From NCBI GenBank assembly GCA_949358305.1, contig OX442323.1:126001-186000 (forward strand): DNA of 60,000 bases. The letters run 5' to 3'. Shown here in pieces: positions 11,404 to 25,900 of this stretch. The notes below the pieces were generated by a model. That model was not told the DNA's origin, did no database searches, and saw only the letters and a list, made by a program, of their open reading frames with translations. The position numbers and the translations under genes were made by a program. How positions within the stretch are numbered: position 1 is the first letter of the stretch; each line of letters begins with the position of its first letter. This DNA comes from Strigamia acuminata. Its lineage: Eukaryota; Arthropoda; Chilopoda; Geophilomorpha; Linotaeniidae.

Positions 11404-12950
11404 AAAATTTTGAGCTTATTTCACATCGCAGTTGACTTAGCACAAACACCACAAGACCAATGTCTCTGAATGTTCAGAAATAGTGTTTAAACCTTAGTAG
11501 AAAGCTCCAATGTAAGTTTTAGAAACATCTAACTAATGATTTGGGAGAATAGACTTTTGATCTCATCACAGTTGACTTAGCACAAACACCACAAGTCCAA
11601 TGTCTCTGAATGTTCAGAAATAGTGTTTAAACCTTAGTAGAAGGCTCCAATGTAAGTTTTAGAAACATCTAGCTAATGATTTGGGAGAATAGACTTTTGA
11701 TCTCATCACAGTTGACTTAGCACAAACACCACAAGATTAATGTCTCTGAATGTTCAGAAATAGTGTTTAAACCTTAGTAGAAGGCTCCAATGTAAGTTTT
11801 AGAAACATCTAACTAATGATTTGGGAGAATAGACTTTTGATCTCATCACAGTTGACTTAGCACAAACACCACAAGTCCAATGTCTCTGAATGTTCAGAAA
11901 TAGTGTTTAAACCTTAGTAGAAGGCTCCAATGTAAGTTTTAGAAACATCTAACTAATGATTTGGGAGAATAGACTTTTGATCTCATCACAGTTGACTTAG
12001 CACAAACACCACAAGATTAATGTCTCTGAATGTTCAGAAATAGTGTTTAAACCTTAGTAGAAGGCTCCAATGTAAGTTTTAGAAACATCTAACTAATGAT
12101 TTGGGAGAATAGACTTTTGATCTCATCACAGTTGACTTAGCACAAACACCACAAGACCAATGTCTCTGAATGTTCAGAAATAGTGTTTAAACCTTAGTAG
12201 AAGGCTCCAATGTAAGTTTTAGAAACATCTAACTAATGATTTGGGAGAATAGACTTTTGATCTCATCACAGATGACTTAGCACAAACACCACAAGACCAA
12301 TGTCTCTGAATGTTCAGAAATAGGGTTTAAACCTTAGTAGAAGGCTCCAATGTAAGTTTTAGAAACATCTAACCAATGATTTGGGAGAATAGACTTTTGA
12401 TCTCATCACAGTTGACTTAGCACAAACACCACAAGACCAATGTCTCTGAATGTTCAGAAATAGTGTTTAAACCTTAGTAGAAAGCTCCAATGTAAGTTTT
12501 AGAAACATCTAACTAATGATTTGGGAGAATAGACTTTTGATCTCATCACAGTTGACTTAGCACAAACACCACAAGTCTAATGTCTCTGAATGTTCAGAAA
12601 TAGTGTTTAAACCTTAGTAGAAGCCTTCAATTTAAATTTTAGCAACATCCAAGCACTGATTTGGGAGAATAGACTTTTGATCTCATCACAGTTGACTTAG
12701 CACAAACACCACAAGACCAATGTTTCTGAATGTTCAGAAATAGTGTTTAAACCTTAGTAGAAGGCTCTAATGTAAGTTTTAGAAACATCTAACCAATGAT
12801 TTGGGAGAATAGACTTTTGATCTCATCACAGTTGACTTAGCACAAACACCACAAGTCCAATGTCTCTGAATGTTCAGAAATAGTGTTTAAACCTTAGTAG
12901 AAGCCTTCAATGTAAGTTTTAGCAACATCCAAGCAATACATTTTGAAAAA
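11404..12950. repeat. HOR 10, 11-mer (HOR 5 type)
   Basis: Class order A Bg C B C D F A G E Z, with the GGCTCTAATG variant in the E monomer as in HOR 5. Confidence 0.95.
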
Positions 12951-13797
12951 AAAATTTTGAGCTTATTTCACATCGCAGTTGACTTAGCACAAACACCACA
13001 AGACCAATGTCTCTGAATGTTCAGAAATAGTGTTTAAACCTTAGTAGAAAGCTCCAATGTAAGTTTTAGAAACATCTAACTAATGATTTGGGAGAATAGA
13101 CTTTTGATCTCATCACAGTTGACTTAGCACAAACACCACAAGACCAATGTTTCTGAATGTTCAGAAATAGTGTTTAAACCTTAGTAGAAGGCTCCAATGT
13201 AAGTTTTAGAAACATCTAACCAATGATTTGGGAGAATAGACTTTTGATCTCATCACAGTTGACTTAGCACAAACACCACAAGTCCAATGTCTCTGAATGT
13301 TCAGAAATAGTGTTTAAACCTTAGTAGAAGGCTCCAATGTAAGTTTTAGAAACATCTAACTAATGATTTGGGAGAATAGACTTTTGATCTCATCACAGTT
13401 GACTTAGCACAAACACCACAAGACCAATGTTTCTGAATGTTCAGAAATAGTGTTTAAACCTTAGTAGAAGGCTCCAATGTAAGTTTTAGAAACATCTAAC
13501 TAATGATTTGGGAGAATAGACTTTTGATCTCATCACAGTTGACTTAGCACAAACACCACAAGACCAATGTTTCTGAATGTTCAGAAATAGTGTTTAAACC
13601 TTAGTAGAAGGCTCCAATGTAAGTTTTAGAAACATCTAACCAATGATTTGGGAGAATAGACTTTTGATCTCATCACAGTTGACTTAGCACAAACACCACA
13701 AGTCCAATGTCTCTGAATGTTCAGAAATAGTGTTTAAACCTTAGTAGAAGCCTTCAATGTAAGTTTTAGCAACATCCAAGCAATACATTTTGAAAAA
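12951..13797. repeat. HOR 11, 6-mer
   Basis: Class order A E B E' E Z. This order is shared only with HORs 17 and 27, each time directly after an HOR-9 type and an HOR-5 type. Confidence 0.95.
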
Positions 13798-15204
13798 AAA
13801 ATTTTGAGCTTATTTCACATCGCAGTTGACTTAGCACAAACACCACAAGACCAATGTCTCTGAATGTTCAGAAATAATGTTTAAACCTTAGTAGAAAGCT
13901 CCAATGTAAGTTTTAGAAACATCTAACTAATGATTTGGGAGAATAGACTTTTGATCTCATCACAGTTGACTTAGCACAAACACCACAAGACCAATGTCTC
14001 TGAATGTTCAGAAATAGTGTTTAAACCTTAGTAGAAGGCTCCAATGTAAGTTTTAGAAACATCTAACTAATGATTTGGGAGAATAGACTTTTGATCTCAT
14101 CACAGTTGACTTAGCACAAACACCACAAGACCAATGTCTCTGAATGTTCAGAAATAGTGTTTTAACCTTAGTAGAAGGCTCCAATGTAAGTTTTAGAAAC
14201 ATCTAACTAATGATTTGGGAGAATAGACTTTTGATCTCATCACAGTTGACTTAGCACAAACACCACAAGACCAATGTTTCTGAATGTTCAGAAATAGTGT
14301 TTAAACCTTAGTAGAAGGCTCCAATGTAAGTTTTAGAAACATCTAACCAATGATTTGGGAGAATAGACTTTTGATCTCATCACAGTTGACTTAGCACAAA
14401 CACCACAAGATTAATGTCTCTGAATGTTCAGAAATAGTGTTTAAACCTTAGTAGAAGGCTCCAATGTAAGTTTTAGAAACATCTAACTAATGATTTGGGA
14501 GAATAGACTTTTGATCTCATCACAGTTGACTTAGCACAAACACCACAAGACCAATGTTTCTGAATGTTCAGAAATAGTGTTTAAACCTTAGTAGAAGGCT
14601 CCAATGTAAGTTTTAGAAACATCTAACCAATGATTTGGGAGAATAGACTTTTGATCTCATCACAGTTGACTTAGCACAAACACCACAAGTCCAATGTCTC
14701 TGAATGTTCAGAAATAGTGTTTAAACCTTAGTAGAAGGCTCCAATGTAAGTTTTAGAAACATCTAACTAATGATTTGGGAGAATAGACTTTTGATCTCAT
14801 CACAGTTGACTTAGCACAAACACCACAAGACCAATGTCTCTGAATGTTCAGAAATAGTGTTTAAACCTTAGTAGAAGGCTCCAATGTAAGTTTTAGAAAC
14901 ATCTAACTAATGATTTGGGAGAATAGACTTTTGATCTCATCACAGTTGACTTAGCACAAACACCACAAGACCAATGTTTCTGAATGTTCAGAAATAGTGT
15001 TTAAACCTTAGTAGAAGGCTCCAATGTAAGTTTTAGAAACATCTAACCAATGATTTGGGAGAATAGACTTTTGATCTCATCACAGTTGACTTAGCACAAA
15101 CACCACAAGTCCAATGTCTCTGAATGTTCAGAAATAGTGTTTAAACCTTAGTAGAAGCCTTCAATGTAAGTTTTAGCAACATCCAAGCAATACATTTTGA
15201 AAAA
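13798..15204. repeat. HOR 12, 10-mer (HOR 7 type)
   Basis: Class order A' D Du E C E B D E Z, matching HOR 7 at the diagnostic sites. Confidence 0.95.
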
Positions 15205-16891
15205 AAAATTTTGAGCTTATTTCACATCGCAGTTGACTTAGCACAAACACCACAAGACCAATGTCTCTGAATGTTCAGAAATAATGTTTAAACCTTAGTA
15301 GAAAGCTCCAATGTAAGTTTTAGAAACATCTAACTAATGATTTGGGAGAATAGACTTTTGATCTCATCACAGTTGACTTAGCACAAACACCACAAGACCA
15401 ATGTCTCTGAATGTTCAGAAATAGTGTTTAAACCTTAGTAGAAGGCTCCAATGTAAGTTTTAGAAACATCTAACTAATGATTTGGGAGAATAGACTTTTG
15501 ATCTCATCACAGTTGACTTAGCACAAACACCACAAGACCAATGTCTCTGAATGTTCAGAAATAGTGTTTTAACCTTAGTAGAAGGCTCCAATGTAAGTTT
15601 TAGAAACATCTAACTAATGATTTGGGAGAATAGACTTTTGATCTCATCACAGTTGACTTAGCACAAACACCACAAGACCAATGTCTCTGAATGTTCAGAA
15701 ATAGTGTTTAAACCTTAGTAGAAGGCTCCAATGTAAGTTTTAGAAACATCTAACTAATGATTTGGGAGAATAGACTTTTGATCTCATCACAGTTGACTTA
15801 GCACAAACACCACAAGACCAATGTCTCTGAATGTTCAGAAATAGTGTTTTAACCTTAGTAGAAGGCTCCAATGTAAGTTTTAGAAACATCTAACTAATGA
15901 TTTGGGAGAATAGACTTTTGATCTCATCACAGTTGACTTAGCACAAACACCACAAGACCAATGTTTCTGAATGTTCAGAAATAGTGTTTAAACCTTAGTA
16001 GAAGGCTCCAATGTAAGTTTTAGAAACATCTAACCAATGATTTGGGAGAATAGACTTTTGATCTCATCACAGTTGACTTAGCACAAACACCACAAGATTA
16101 ATGTCTCTGAATGTTCAGAAATAGTGTTTAAACCTTAGTAGAAGGCTCCAATGTAAGTTTTAGAAACATCTAACTAATGATTTGGGAGAATAGACTTTTG
16201 ATCTCATCACAGTTGACTTAGCACAAACACCACAAGACCAATGTTTCTGAATGTTCAGAAATAGTGTTTAAACCTTAGTAGAAGGCTCCAATGTAAGTTT
16301 TAGAAACATCTAACCAATGATTTGGGAGAATAGACTTTTGATCTCATCACAGTTGACTTAGCACAAACACCACAAGTCCAATGTCTCTGAATGTTCAGAA
16401 ATAGTGTTTAAACCTTAGTAGAAGGCTCCAATGTAAGTTTTAGAAACATCTAACTAATGATTTGGGAGAATAGACTTTTGATCTCATCACAGTTGACTTA
16501 GCACAAACACCACAAGACCAATGTCTCTGAATGTTCAGAAATAGTGTTTAAACCTTAGTAGAAGGCTCCAATGTAAGTTTTAGAAACATCTAACTAATGA
16601 TTTGGGAGAATAGACTTTTGATCTCATCACAGTTGACTTAGCACAAACACCACAAGACCAATGTTTCTGAATGTTCAGAAATAGTGTTTAAACCTTAGTA
16701 GAAGGCTCCAATGTAAGTTTTAGAAACATCTAACCAATGATTTGGGAGAATAGACTTTTGATCTCATCACAGTTGACTTAGCACAAACACCACAAGTCCA
16801 ATGTCTCTGAATGTTCAGAAATAGTGTTTAAACCTTAGTAGAAGCCTTCAATGTAAGTTTTAGCAACATCCAAGCAATACATTTTGAAAAA
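15205..16891. repeat. HOR 13, 12-mer with duplicated D-Du dimer
   Basis: Class order A' D Du D Du E C E B D E Z. This is the HOR 7 type with the D-Du pair present twice (about 15372-15651 and 15652-15931), a clean 280-bp internal tandem duplication. Confidence 0.95.
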
Positions 16892-18298
16892 AAAATTTTG
16901 AGCTTATTTCACATCGCAGTTGACTTAGCACAAACACCACAAGACCAATGTCTCTGAATGTTCAGAAATAATGTTTAAACCTTAGTAGAAAGCTCCAATG
17001 TAAGTTTTAGAAACATCTAACTAATGATTTGGGAGAATAGACTTTTGATCTCATCACAGTTGACTTAGCACAAACACCACAAGACCAATGTCTCTGAATG
17101 TTCAGAAATAGTGTTTAAACCTTAGTAGAAGGCTCCAATGTAAGTTTTAGAAACATCTAACTAATGATTTGGGAGAATAGACTTTTGATCTCATCACAGT
17201 TGACTTAGCACAAACACCACAAGACCAATGTCTCTGAATGTTCAGAAATAGTGTTTTAACCTTAGTAGAAGGCTCCAATGTAAGTTTTAGAAACATCTAA
17301 CTAATGATTTGGGAGAATAGACTTTTGATCTCATCACAGTTGACTTAGCACAAACACCACAAGACCAATGTTTCTGAATGTTCAGAAATAGTGTTTAAAC
17401 CTTAGTAGAAGGCTCCAATGTAAGTTTTAGAAACATCTAACCAATGATTTGGGAGAATAGACTTTTGATCTCATCACAGTTGACTTAGCACAAACACCAC
17501 AAGATTAATGTCTCTGAATGTTCAGAAATAGTGTTTAAACCTTAGTAGAAGGCTCCAATGTAAGTTTTAGAAACATCTAACTAATGATTTGGGAGAATAG
17601 ACTTTTGATCTCATCACAGTTGACTTAGCACAAACACCACAAGACCAATGTTTCTGAATGTTCAGAAATAGTGTTTAAACCTTAGTAGAAGGCTCCAATG
17701 TAAGTTTTAGAAACATCTAACCAATGATTTGGGAGAATAGACTTTTGATCTCATCACAGTTGACTTAGCACAAACACCACAAGTCCAATGTCTCTGAATG
17801 TTCAGAAATAGTGTTTAAACCTTAGTAGAAGGCTCCAATGTAAGTTTTAGAAACATCTAACTAATGATTTGGGAGAATAGACTTTTGATCTCATCACAGT
17901 TGACTTAGCACAAACACCACAAGACCAATGTCTCTGAATGTTCAGAAATAGTGTTTAAACCTTAGTAGAAGGCTCCAATGTAAGTTTTAGAAACATCTAA
18001 CTAATGATTTGGGAGAATAGACTTTTGATCTCATCACAGTTGACTTAGCACAAACACCACAAGACCAATGTTTCTGAATGTTCAGAAATAGTGTTTAAAC
18101 CTTAGTAGAAGGCTCCAATGTAAGTTTTAGAAACATCTAACCAATGATTTGGGAGAATAGACTTTTGATCTCATCACAGTTGACTTAGCACAAACACCAC
18201 AAGTCCAATGTCTCTGAATGTTCAGAAATAGTGTTTAAACCTTAGTAGAAGCCTTCAATGTAAGTTTTAGCAACATCCAAGCAATACATTTTGAAAAA
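16892..18298. repeat. HOR 14, 10-mer (HOR 7 type)
   Basis: Class order A' D Du E C E B D E Z. It opens a second copy of the series HOR 8-9-10-11. Confidence 0.95.
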
Positions 18299-19705
18299 AA
18301 AATTTTGAGCTTATTTCACATCGCAGTTGACTTAGCACAAACACCACAAGACCAATGTCTCTGAATGTTCAGAAATAGTGTTTAAACCTTAGTAGAAAGC
18401 TCCAATGTAAGTTTTAGAAACATCTAACTAATGATTTGGGAGAATAGACTTTTGATCTCATCACAGTTGACTTAGCACAAACACCACAAGTCCAATGTCT
18501 CTGAATGTTCAGAAATAGTGTTTAAACCTTAGTAGAAGGCTCCAATGTAAGTTTTAGAAACATCTAACTAATGATTTGGGAGAATAGACTTTTGATCTCA
18601 TCACAGTTGACTTAGCACAAACACCACAAGATTAATGTCTCTGAATGTTCAGAAATAGTGTTTAAACCTTAGTAGAAGGCTCCAATGTAAGTTTTAGAAA
18701 CATCTAACTAATGATTTGGGAGAATAGACTTTTGATCTCATCACAGTTGACTTAGCACAAACACCACAAGACCAATGTCTCTGAATGTTCAGAAATAGTG
18801 TTTAAACCTTAGTAGAAGGCTCCAATGTAAGTTTTAGAAACATCTAACTAATGATTTGGGAGAATAGACTTTTGATCTCATCACAGTTGACTTAGCACAA
18901 ACACCACAAGTCCAATGTCTCTGAATGTTCAGAAATAGTGTTTAAACCTTAGTAGAAGGCTCCAATGTAAGTTTTAGAAACATCTAACTAATGATTTGGG
19001 AGAATAGACTTTTGATCTCATCACAGTTGACTTAGCACAAACACCACAAGTCCAATGTCTCTGAATGTTCAGAAATAGTGTTTAAACCCTAGTAGAAGCC
19101 TTCAATTTAAATTTTAGCAACATCCAAGCACTGATTTGGGAGAATAGACTTTTGATCTCATCACAGATGACTTAGCACAAACACCACAAGACCAATGTCT
19201 CTGAATGTTCAGAAATAGAGTTTAAACCTTAGTAGAAGGCTCCAATGTAAGTTTTAGAAACATCTAACCAATGATTTGGGAGAATAGACTTTTGATCTCA
19301 TCACAGATGACTTAGCACAAACACCACAAGACCAATGTCTCTGAATGTTCAGAAATAGTGTTTAAACCTTAGTAGAAGGCTCCAATGTAAGTTTTAGAAA
19401 CATCTAACCAATGATTTGGGAGAATAGACTTTTGATCTCATCACAGTTGACTTAGCACAAACACCACAAGACCAATGTTTCTGAATGTTCAGAAATAGTG
19501 TTTAAACCTTAGTAGAAGGCTCCAATGTAAGTTTTAGAAACATCTAACCAATGATTTGGGAGAATAGACTTTTGATCTCATCATAGTTGACTTAGCACAA
19601 ACACCACAAGTCCAATGTCTCTGAATGTTCAGAAATAGTGTTTAAACCTTAGTAGAAGGCTCCGATGTAAGTTTTAGCAACATCCAAGCAATACATTTTG
19701 AAAAA
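18299..19705. repeat. HOR 15, 10-mer (HOR 9 type)
   Basis: Class order A B C D B G F F E Zg, with ATAGAG in the first F and AAACCCTAG in G, as in HOR 9. Confidence 0.95.
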
Positions 19706-21252
19706 AAAATTTTGAGCTTATTTCACATCGCAGTTGACTTAGCACAAACACCACAAGACCAATGTCTCTGAATGTTCAGAAATAGTGTTTAAACCTTAGT
19801 AGAAAGCTCCAATGTAAGTTTTAGAAACATCTAACTAATGATTTGGGAGAATAGACTTTTGATCTCATCACAGTTGACTTAGCACAAACACCACAAGTCC
19901 AATGTCTCTGAATGTTCAGAAATAGTGTTTAAACCTTAGTAGAAGGCTCCAATGTAAGTTTTAGAAACATCTAGCTAATGATTTGGGAGAATAGACTTTT
20001 GATCTCATCACAGTTGACTTAGCACAAACACCACAAGATTAATGTCTCTGAATGTTCAGAAATAGTGTTTAAACCTTAGTAGAAGGCTCCAATGTAAGTT
20101 TTAGAAACATCTAACTAATGATTTGGGAGAATAGACTTTTGATCTCATCACAGTTGACTTAGCACAAACACCACAAGTCCAATGTCTCTGAATGTTCAGA
20201 AATAGTGTTTAAACCTTAGTAGAAGGCTCCAATGTAAGTTTTAGAAACATCTAACTAATGATTTGGGAGAATAGACTTTTGATCTCATCACAGTTGACTT
20301 AGCACAAACACCACAAGATTAATGTCTCTGAATGTTCAGAAATAGTGTTTAAACCTTAGTAGAAGGCTCCAATGTAAGTTTTAGAAACATCTAACTAATG
20401 ATTTGGGAGAATAGACTTTTGATCTCATCACAGTTGACTTAGCACAAACACCACAAGACCAATGTCTCTGAATGTTCAGAAATAGTGTTTAAACCTTAGT
20501 AGAAGGCTCCAATGTAAGTTTTAGAAACATCTAACTAATGATTTGGGAGAATAGACTTTTGATCTCATCACAGATGACTTAGCACAAACACCACAAGACC
20601 AATGTCTCTGAATGTTCAGAAATAGGGTTTAAACCTTAGTAGAAGGCTCCAATGTAAGTTTTAGAAACATCTAACCAATGATTTGGGAGAATAGACTTTT
20701 GATCTCATCACAGTTGACTTAGCACAAACACCACAAGACCAATGTCTCTGAATGTTCAGAAATAGTGTTTAAACCTTAGTAGAAAGCTCCAATGTAAGTT
20801 TTAGAAACATCTAACTAATGATTTGGGAGAATAGACTTTTGATCTCATCACAGTTGACTTAGCACAAACACCACAAGTCTAATGTCTCTGAATGTTCAGA
20901 AATAGTGTTTAAACCTTAGTAGAAGCCTTCAATTTAAATTTTAGCAACATCCAAGCACTGATTTGGGAGAATAGACTTTTGATCTCATCACAGTTGACTT
21001 AGCACAAACACCACAAGACCAATGTTTCTGAATGTTCAGAAATAGTGTTTAAACCTTAGTAGAAGGCTCTAATGTAAGTTTTAGAAACATCTAACCAATG
21101 ATTTGGGAGAATAGACTTTTGATCTCATCACAGTTGACTTAGCACAAACACCACAAGTCCAATGTCTCTGAATGTTCAGAAATAGTGTTTAAACCTTAGT
21201 AGAAGCCTTCAATGTAAGTTTTAGCAACATCCAAGCAATACATTTTGAAAAA
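19706..21252. repeat. HOR 16, 11-mer (HOR 5 type)
   Basis: Class order A Bg C B C D F A G E Z, with the GGCTCTAATG variant in E. Confidence 0.95.
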
Positions 21253-22099
21253 AAAATTTTGAGCTTATTTCACATCGCAGTTGACTTAGCACAAACACCA
21301 CAAGACCAATGTCTCTGAATGTTCAGAAATAGTGTTTAAACCTTAGTAGAAAGCTCCAATGTAAGTTTTAGAAACATCTAACTAATGATTTGGGAGAATA
21401 GACTTTTGATCTCATCACAGTTGACTTAGCACAAACACCACAAGACCAATGTTTCTGAATGTTCAGAAATAGTGTTTAAACCTTAGTAGAAGGCTCCAAT
21501 GTAAGTTTTAGAAACATCTAACCAATGATTTGGGAGAATAGACTTTTGATCTCATCACAGTTGACTTAGCACAAACACCACAAGTCCAATGTCTCTGAAT
21601 GTTCAGAAATAGTGTTTAAACCTTAGTAGAAGGCTCCAATGTAAGTTTTAGAAACATCTAACTAATGATTTGGGAGAATAGACTTTTGATCTCATCACAG
21701 TTGACTTAGCACAAACACCACAAGACCAATGTTTCTGAATGTTCAGAAATAGTGTTTAAACCTTAGTAGAAGGCTCCAATGTAAGTTTTAGAAACATCTA
21801 ACTAATGATTTGGGAGAATAGACTTTTGATCTCATCACAGTTGACTTAGCACAAACACCACAAGACCAATGTTTCTGAATGTTCAGAAATAGTGTTTAAA
21901 CCTTAGTAGAAGGCTCCAATGTAAGTTTTAGAAACATCTAACCAATGATTTGGGAGAATAGACTTTTGATCTCATCACAGTTGACTTAGCACAAACACCA
22001 CAAGTCCAATGTCTCTGAATGTTCAGAAATAGTGTTTAAACCTTAGTAGAAGCCTTCAATGTAAGTTTTAGCAACATCCAAGCAATACATTTTGAAAAA
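21253..22099. repeat. HOR 17, 6-mer (HOR 11 type)
   Basis: Class order A E B E' E Z, as in HORs 11 and 27. Confidence 0.95.
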
Positions 22100-22946
22100 A
22101 AAATTTTGAGCTTATTTCACATCGCAGTTGACTTAGCACAAACACCACAAGACCAATGTCTCTGAATGTTCAGAAATAATGTTTAAACCTTAGTAGAAAG
22201 CTCCAATGTAAGTTTTAGAAACATCTAACTAATGATTTGGGAGAATAGACTTTTGATCTCATCACAGTTGACTTAGCACAAACACCACAAGACCAATGTC
22301 TCTGAATGTTCAGAAATAGTGTTTAAACCTTAGTAGAAGGCTCCAATGTAAGTTTTAGAAACATCTAACTAATGATTTGGGAGAATAGACTTTTGATCTC
22401 ATCACAGATGACTTAGCACAAACACCACAAGACCAATGTCTCTGAATGTTCAGAAATAGTGTTTAAACCTTAGTAGAAGGCTCCAATGTAAGTTTTAGAA
22501 ACATCTAACTAATGATTTGGGAGAATAGACTTTTGATCTCATCACAGTTGACTTAGCACAAACACCACAAGACCAATGTCTCTGAATGTTCAGAAATAGT
22601 GTTTAAACCTTAGTAGAAGGCTCCAATGTAAGTTTTAGAAACATCTAACTAATGATTTGGGAGAATAGACTTTTGATCTCATCACAGTTGACTTAGCACA
22701 AACACCACAAGACCAATGTTTCTGAATGTTCAGAAATAGTGTTTAAACCTTAGTAGAAGGCTCCAATGTAAGTTTTAGAAACATCTAACCAATGATTTGG
22801 GAGAATAGACTTTTGATCTCATCACAGTTGACTTAGCACAAACACCACAAGTCCAATGTCTCTGAATGTTCAGAAATAGTGTTTAAACCTTAGTAGAAGC
22901 CTTCAATGTAAGTTTTAGCAACATCCAAGCAATACATTTTGAAAAA
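22100..22946. repeat. HOR 18, 6-mer with A' opener
   Basis: Class order A' D F D E Z. The F monomer has GATGAC but keeps ATAGTG and CTAACT, so only the GATGAC mark is present. HOR 28 is identical at these sites; HOR 21 has the same order but its F carries ATAGGG. Confidence 0.95.
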
Positions 22947-24213
22947 AAAATTTTGAGCTTATTTCACATCGCAGTTGACTTAGCACAAACACCACAAGAC
23001 CAATGTCTCTGAATGTTCAGAAATAATGTTTAAACCTTAGTAGAAAGCTCCAATGTAAGTTTTAGAAACATCTAACTAATGATTTGGGAGAATAGACTTT
23101 TGATCTCATCACAGTTGACTTAGCACAAACACCACAAGACCAATGTCTCTGAATGTTCAGAAATAGTGTTTAAACCTTAGTAGAAGGCTCCAATGTAAGT
23201 TTTAGAAACATCTAACTAATGATTTGGGAGAATAGACTTTTGATCTCATCACAGATGACTTAGCACAAACACCACAAGACCAATGTCTCTGAATGTTCAG
23301 AAATAGGGTTTAAACCTTAGTAGAAGGCTCCAATGTAAGTTTTAGAAACATCTAACTAATGATTTGGGAGAATAGACTTTTGATCTCATCACAGTTGACT
23401 TAGCACAAACACCACAAGACCAATGTCTCTGAATGTTCAGAAATAGTGTTTAAACCTTAGTAGAAGGCTCCAATGTAAGTTTTAGAAACATCTAACTAAT
23501 GATTTGGGAGAATAGACTTTTGATCTCATCACAGATGACTTAGCACAAACACCACAAGACCAATGTCTCTGAATGTTCAGAAATAGGGTTTAAACCTTAG
23601 TAGAAGGCTCCAATGTAAGTTTTAGAAACATCTAACCAATGATTTGGGAGAATAGACTTTTGATCTCATCACAGTTGACTTAGCACAAACACCACAAGAC
23701 CAATGTCTCTGAATGTTCAGAAATAGTGTTTAAACCTTAGTAGAAAGCTCCAATGTAAGTTTTAGAAACATCTAACTAATGATTTGGGAGAATAGACTTT
23801 TGATCTCATCACAGTTGACTTAGCACAAACACCACAAGTCTAATGTCTCTGAATGTTCAGAAATAGTGTTTAAACCTTAGTAGAAGCCTTCAATTTAAAT
23901 TTTAGCAACATCCAAGCACTGATTTGGGAGAATAGACTTTTGATCTCATCACAGTTGACTTAGCACAAACACCACAAGACCAATGTTTCTGAATGTTCAG
24001 AAATAGTGTTTAAACCTTAGTAGAAGGCTCCAATGTAAGTTTTAGAAACATCTAACCAATGATTTGGGAGAATAGACTTTTGATCTCATCACAGTTGACT
24101 TAGCACAAACACCACAAGTCCAATGTCTCTGAATGTTCAGAAATAGTGTTTAAACCTTAGTAGAAGCCTTCAATGTAAGTTTTAGCAACATCCAAGCAAT
24201 ACATTTTGAAAAA
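22947..24213. repeat. HOR 19, 9-mer
   Basis: Class order A' D F D F A G E Z. The first F ends CTAACT and the second CTAACC; both have ATAGGG. Copies are HORs 22 and 29. Confidence 0.95.
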
Positions 24214-25900
24214 AAAATTTTGAGCTTATTTCACATCGCAGTTGACTTAGCACAAACACCACAAGACCAATGTCTCTGAATGTTCAGAAATAGTGTTTAA
24301 ACCTTAGTAGAAAGCTCCAATGTAAGTTTTAGAAACATCTAACTAATGATTTGGGAGAATAGACTTTTGATCTCATCACAGTTGACTTAGCACAAACACC
24401 ACAAGTCCAATGTCTCTGAATGTTCAGAAATAGTGTTTAAACCTTAGTAGAAGGCTCCAATGTAAGTTTTAGAAACATCTAACTAATGATTTGGGAGAAT
24501 AGACTTTTGATCTCATCACAGTTGACTTAGCACAAACACCACAAGATTAATGTCTCTGAATGTTCAGAAATAGTGTTTAAACCTTAGTAGAAGGCTCCAA
24601 TGTAAGTTTTAGAAACATCTAACTAATGATTTGGGAGAATAGACTTTTGATCTCATCACAGTTGACTTAGCACAAACACCACAAGACCAATGTCTCTGAA
24701 TGTTCAGAAATAGTGTTTAAACCTTAGTAGAAGGCTCCAATGTAAGTTTTAGAAACATCTAACTAATGATTTGGGAGAATAGACTTTTGATCTCATCACA
24801 GTTGACTTAGCACAAACACCACAAGACCAATGTTTCTGAATGTTCAGAAATAGTGTTTAAACCTTAGTAGAAGGCTCCAATGTAAGTTTTAGAAACATCT
24901 AACCAATGATTTGGGAGAATAGACTTTTGATCTCATCACAGTTGACTTAGCACAAACACCACAAGACCAATGTTTCTGAATGTTCAGAAATAGTGTTTAA
25001 ACCTTAGTAGAAGGCTCCAATGTAAGTTTTAGAAACATCTAACCAATGATTTGGGAGAATAGACTTTTGATCTCATCACAGTTGACTTAGCACAAACACC
25101 ACAAGTCCAATGTCTCTGAATGTTCAGAAATAGTGTTAAAACCCTAGTAGAAGCCTTTAATTTAAATTTTAGCAACATCCAAGCACTGATTTGGGAGAAT
25201 AGACTTTTGATCTCATCACAGATGACTTAGCACAAACACCACAAGACCAATGTCTCTGAATGTTCAGAAATAGGGTTTAAACCTTAGTAGAAGGCTCCAA
25301 TGTAAGTTTTAGAAACATCTAACCAATGATTTGGGAGAATAGACTTTTGATCTCATCACAGTTGACTTAGCACAAACACCACAAGTCCAATGTCTCTGAA
25401 TGTTCAGAAATAGTGTTTAAACCTTAGTAGAAAACTTCAATGTAAGTTTTAGCAACATCCAAGCGCTGATTTGGGAGAATAGACTTTTGATCTCATCACA
25501 GTTGACTTAGCACAAACACCACAAGACCAATGTTTCTGAATGTTCAGAAATAGTGTTTAAACCTTAGTAGAAGGCTCCAATGTAAGTTTTAGAAACATCT
25601 AACTAATGATTTGGGAGAATAGACTTTTGATCTCATCACAGTTGACTTAGCACAAACACCACAAGACCAATGTTTCTGAATGTTCAGAAATAGTGTTTAA
25701 ACCTTAGTAGAAGGCTCCAATGTAAGTTTTAGAAACATCTAACCAATGATTTGGGAGAATAGACTTTTGATCTCATCACAGTTGACTTAGCACAAACACC
25801 ACAAGTCCAATGTCTCTGAATGTTCAGAAATAGTGTTTAAACCTTAGTAGAAGCCTTCAATGTAAGTTTTAGCAACATCCAAGCAATACATTTTGAAAAA
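24214..25900. repeat. HOR 20, 12-mer with H monomer
   Basis: Class order A B C D E E G F H E' E Z. The G monomer has GTTAAAACCCTAG and CCTTTAATTTAAAT. The H monomer (AAAACTTC, CCAAGCGCTG) brings in a rare CpG. Monomers 1-9 equal HORs 23 and 30. Confidence 0.95.

Larger units (their letters stand above)
7350..14104. repeat. Block P copy 1 (HOR 7-12 portion)
   Basis: This block of about 6.75 kb matches 15652-22406 at an offset of 8,302 bp in monomer order throughout. It covers the HOR 7 type twice, the HOR 9 type, the HOR 5 type, the HOR 11 type and two monomers beyond. The one difference I saw is the private A at 9627. Confidence 0.88.
15652..22406. repeat. Block P copy 2
   Basis: Second copy of 7350-14104. 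Its left edge lies inside HOR 13, exactly at the duplicated D-Du dimer, so the dimer duplication and the block junction are the same event or share a breakpoint. Confidence 0.88.
17199..25500. repeat. Block Q copy 1
   Basis: This 8.3-kb stretch runs from HOR 14 monomer 3 to HOR 20 monomer 9. It matches 30009-38310 in class order at an offset of 12,810 bp. It overlaps block P copy 2, so the HOR 9/5/11-type trio exists three times in the window. Confidence 0.88.
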
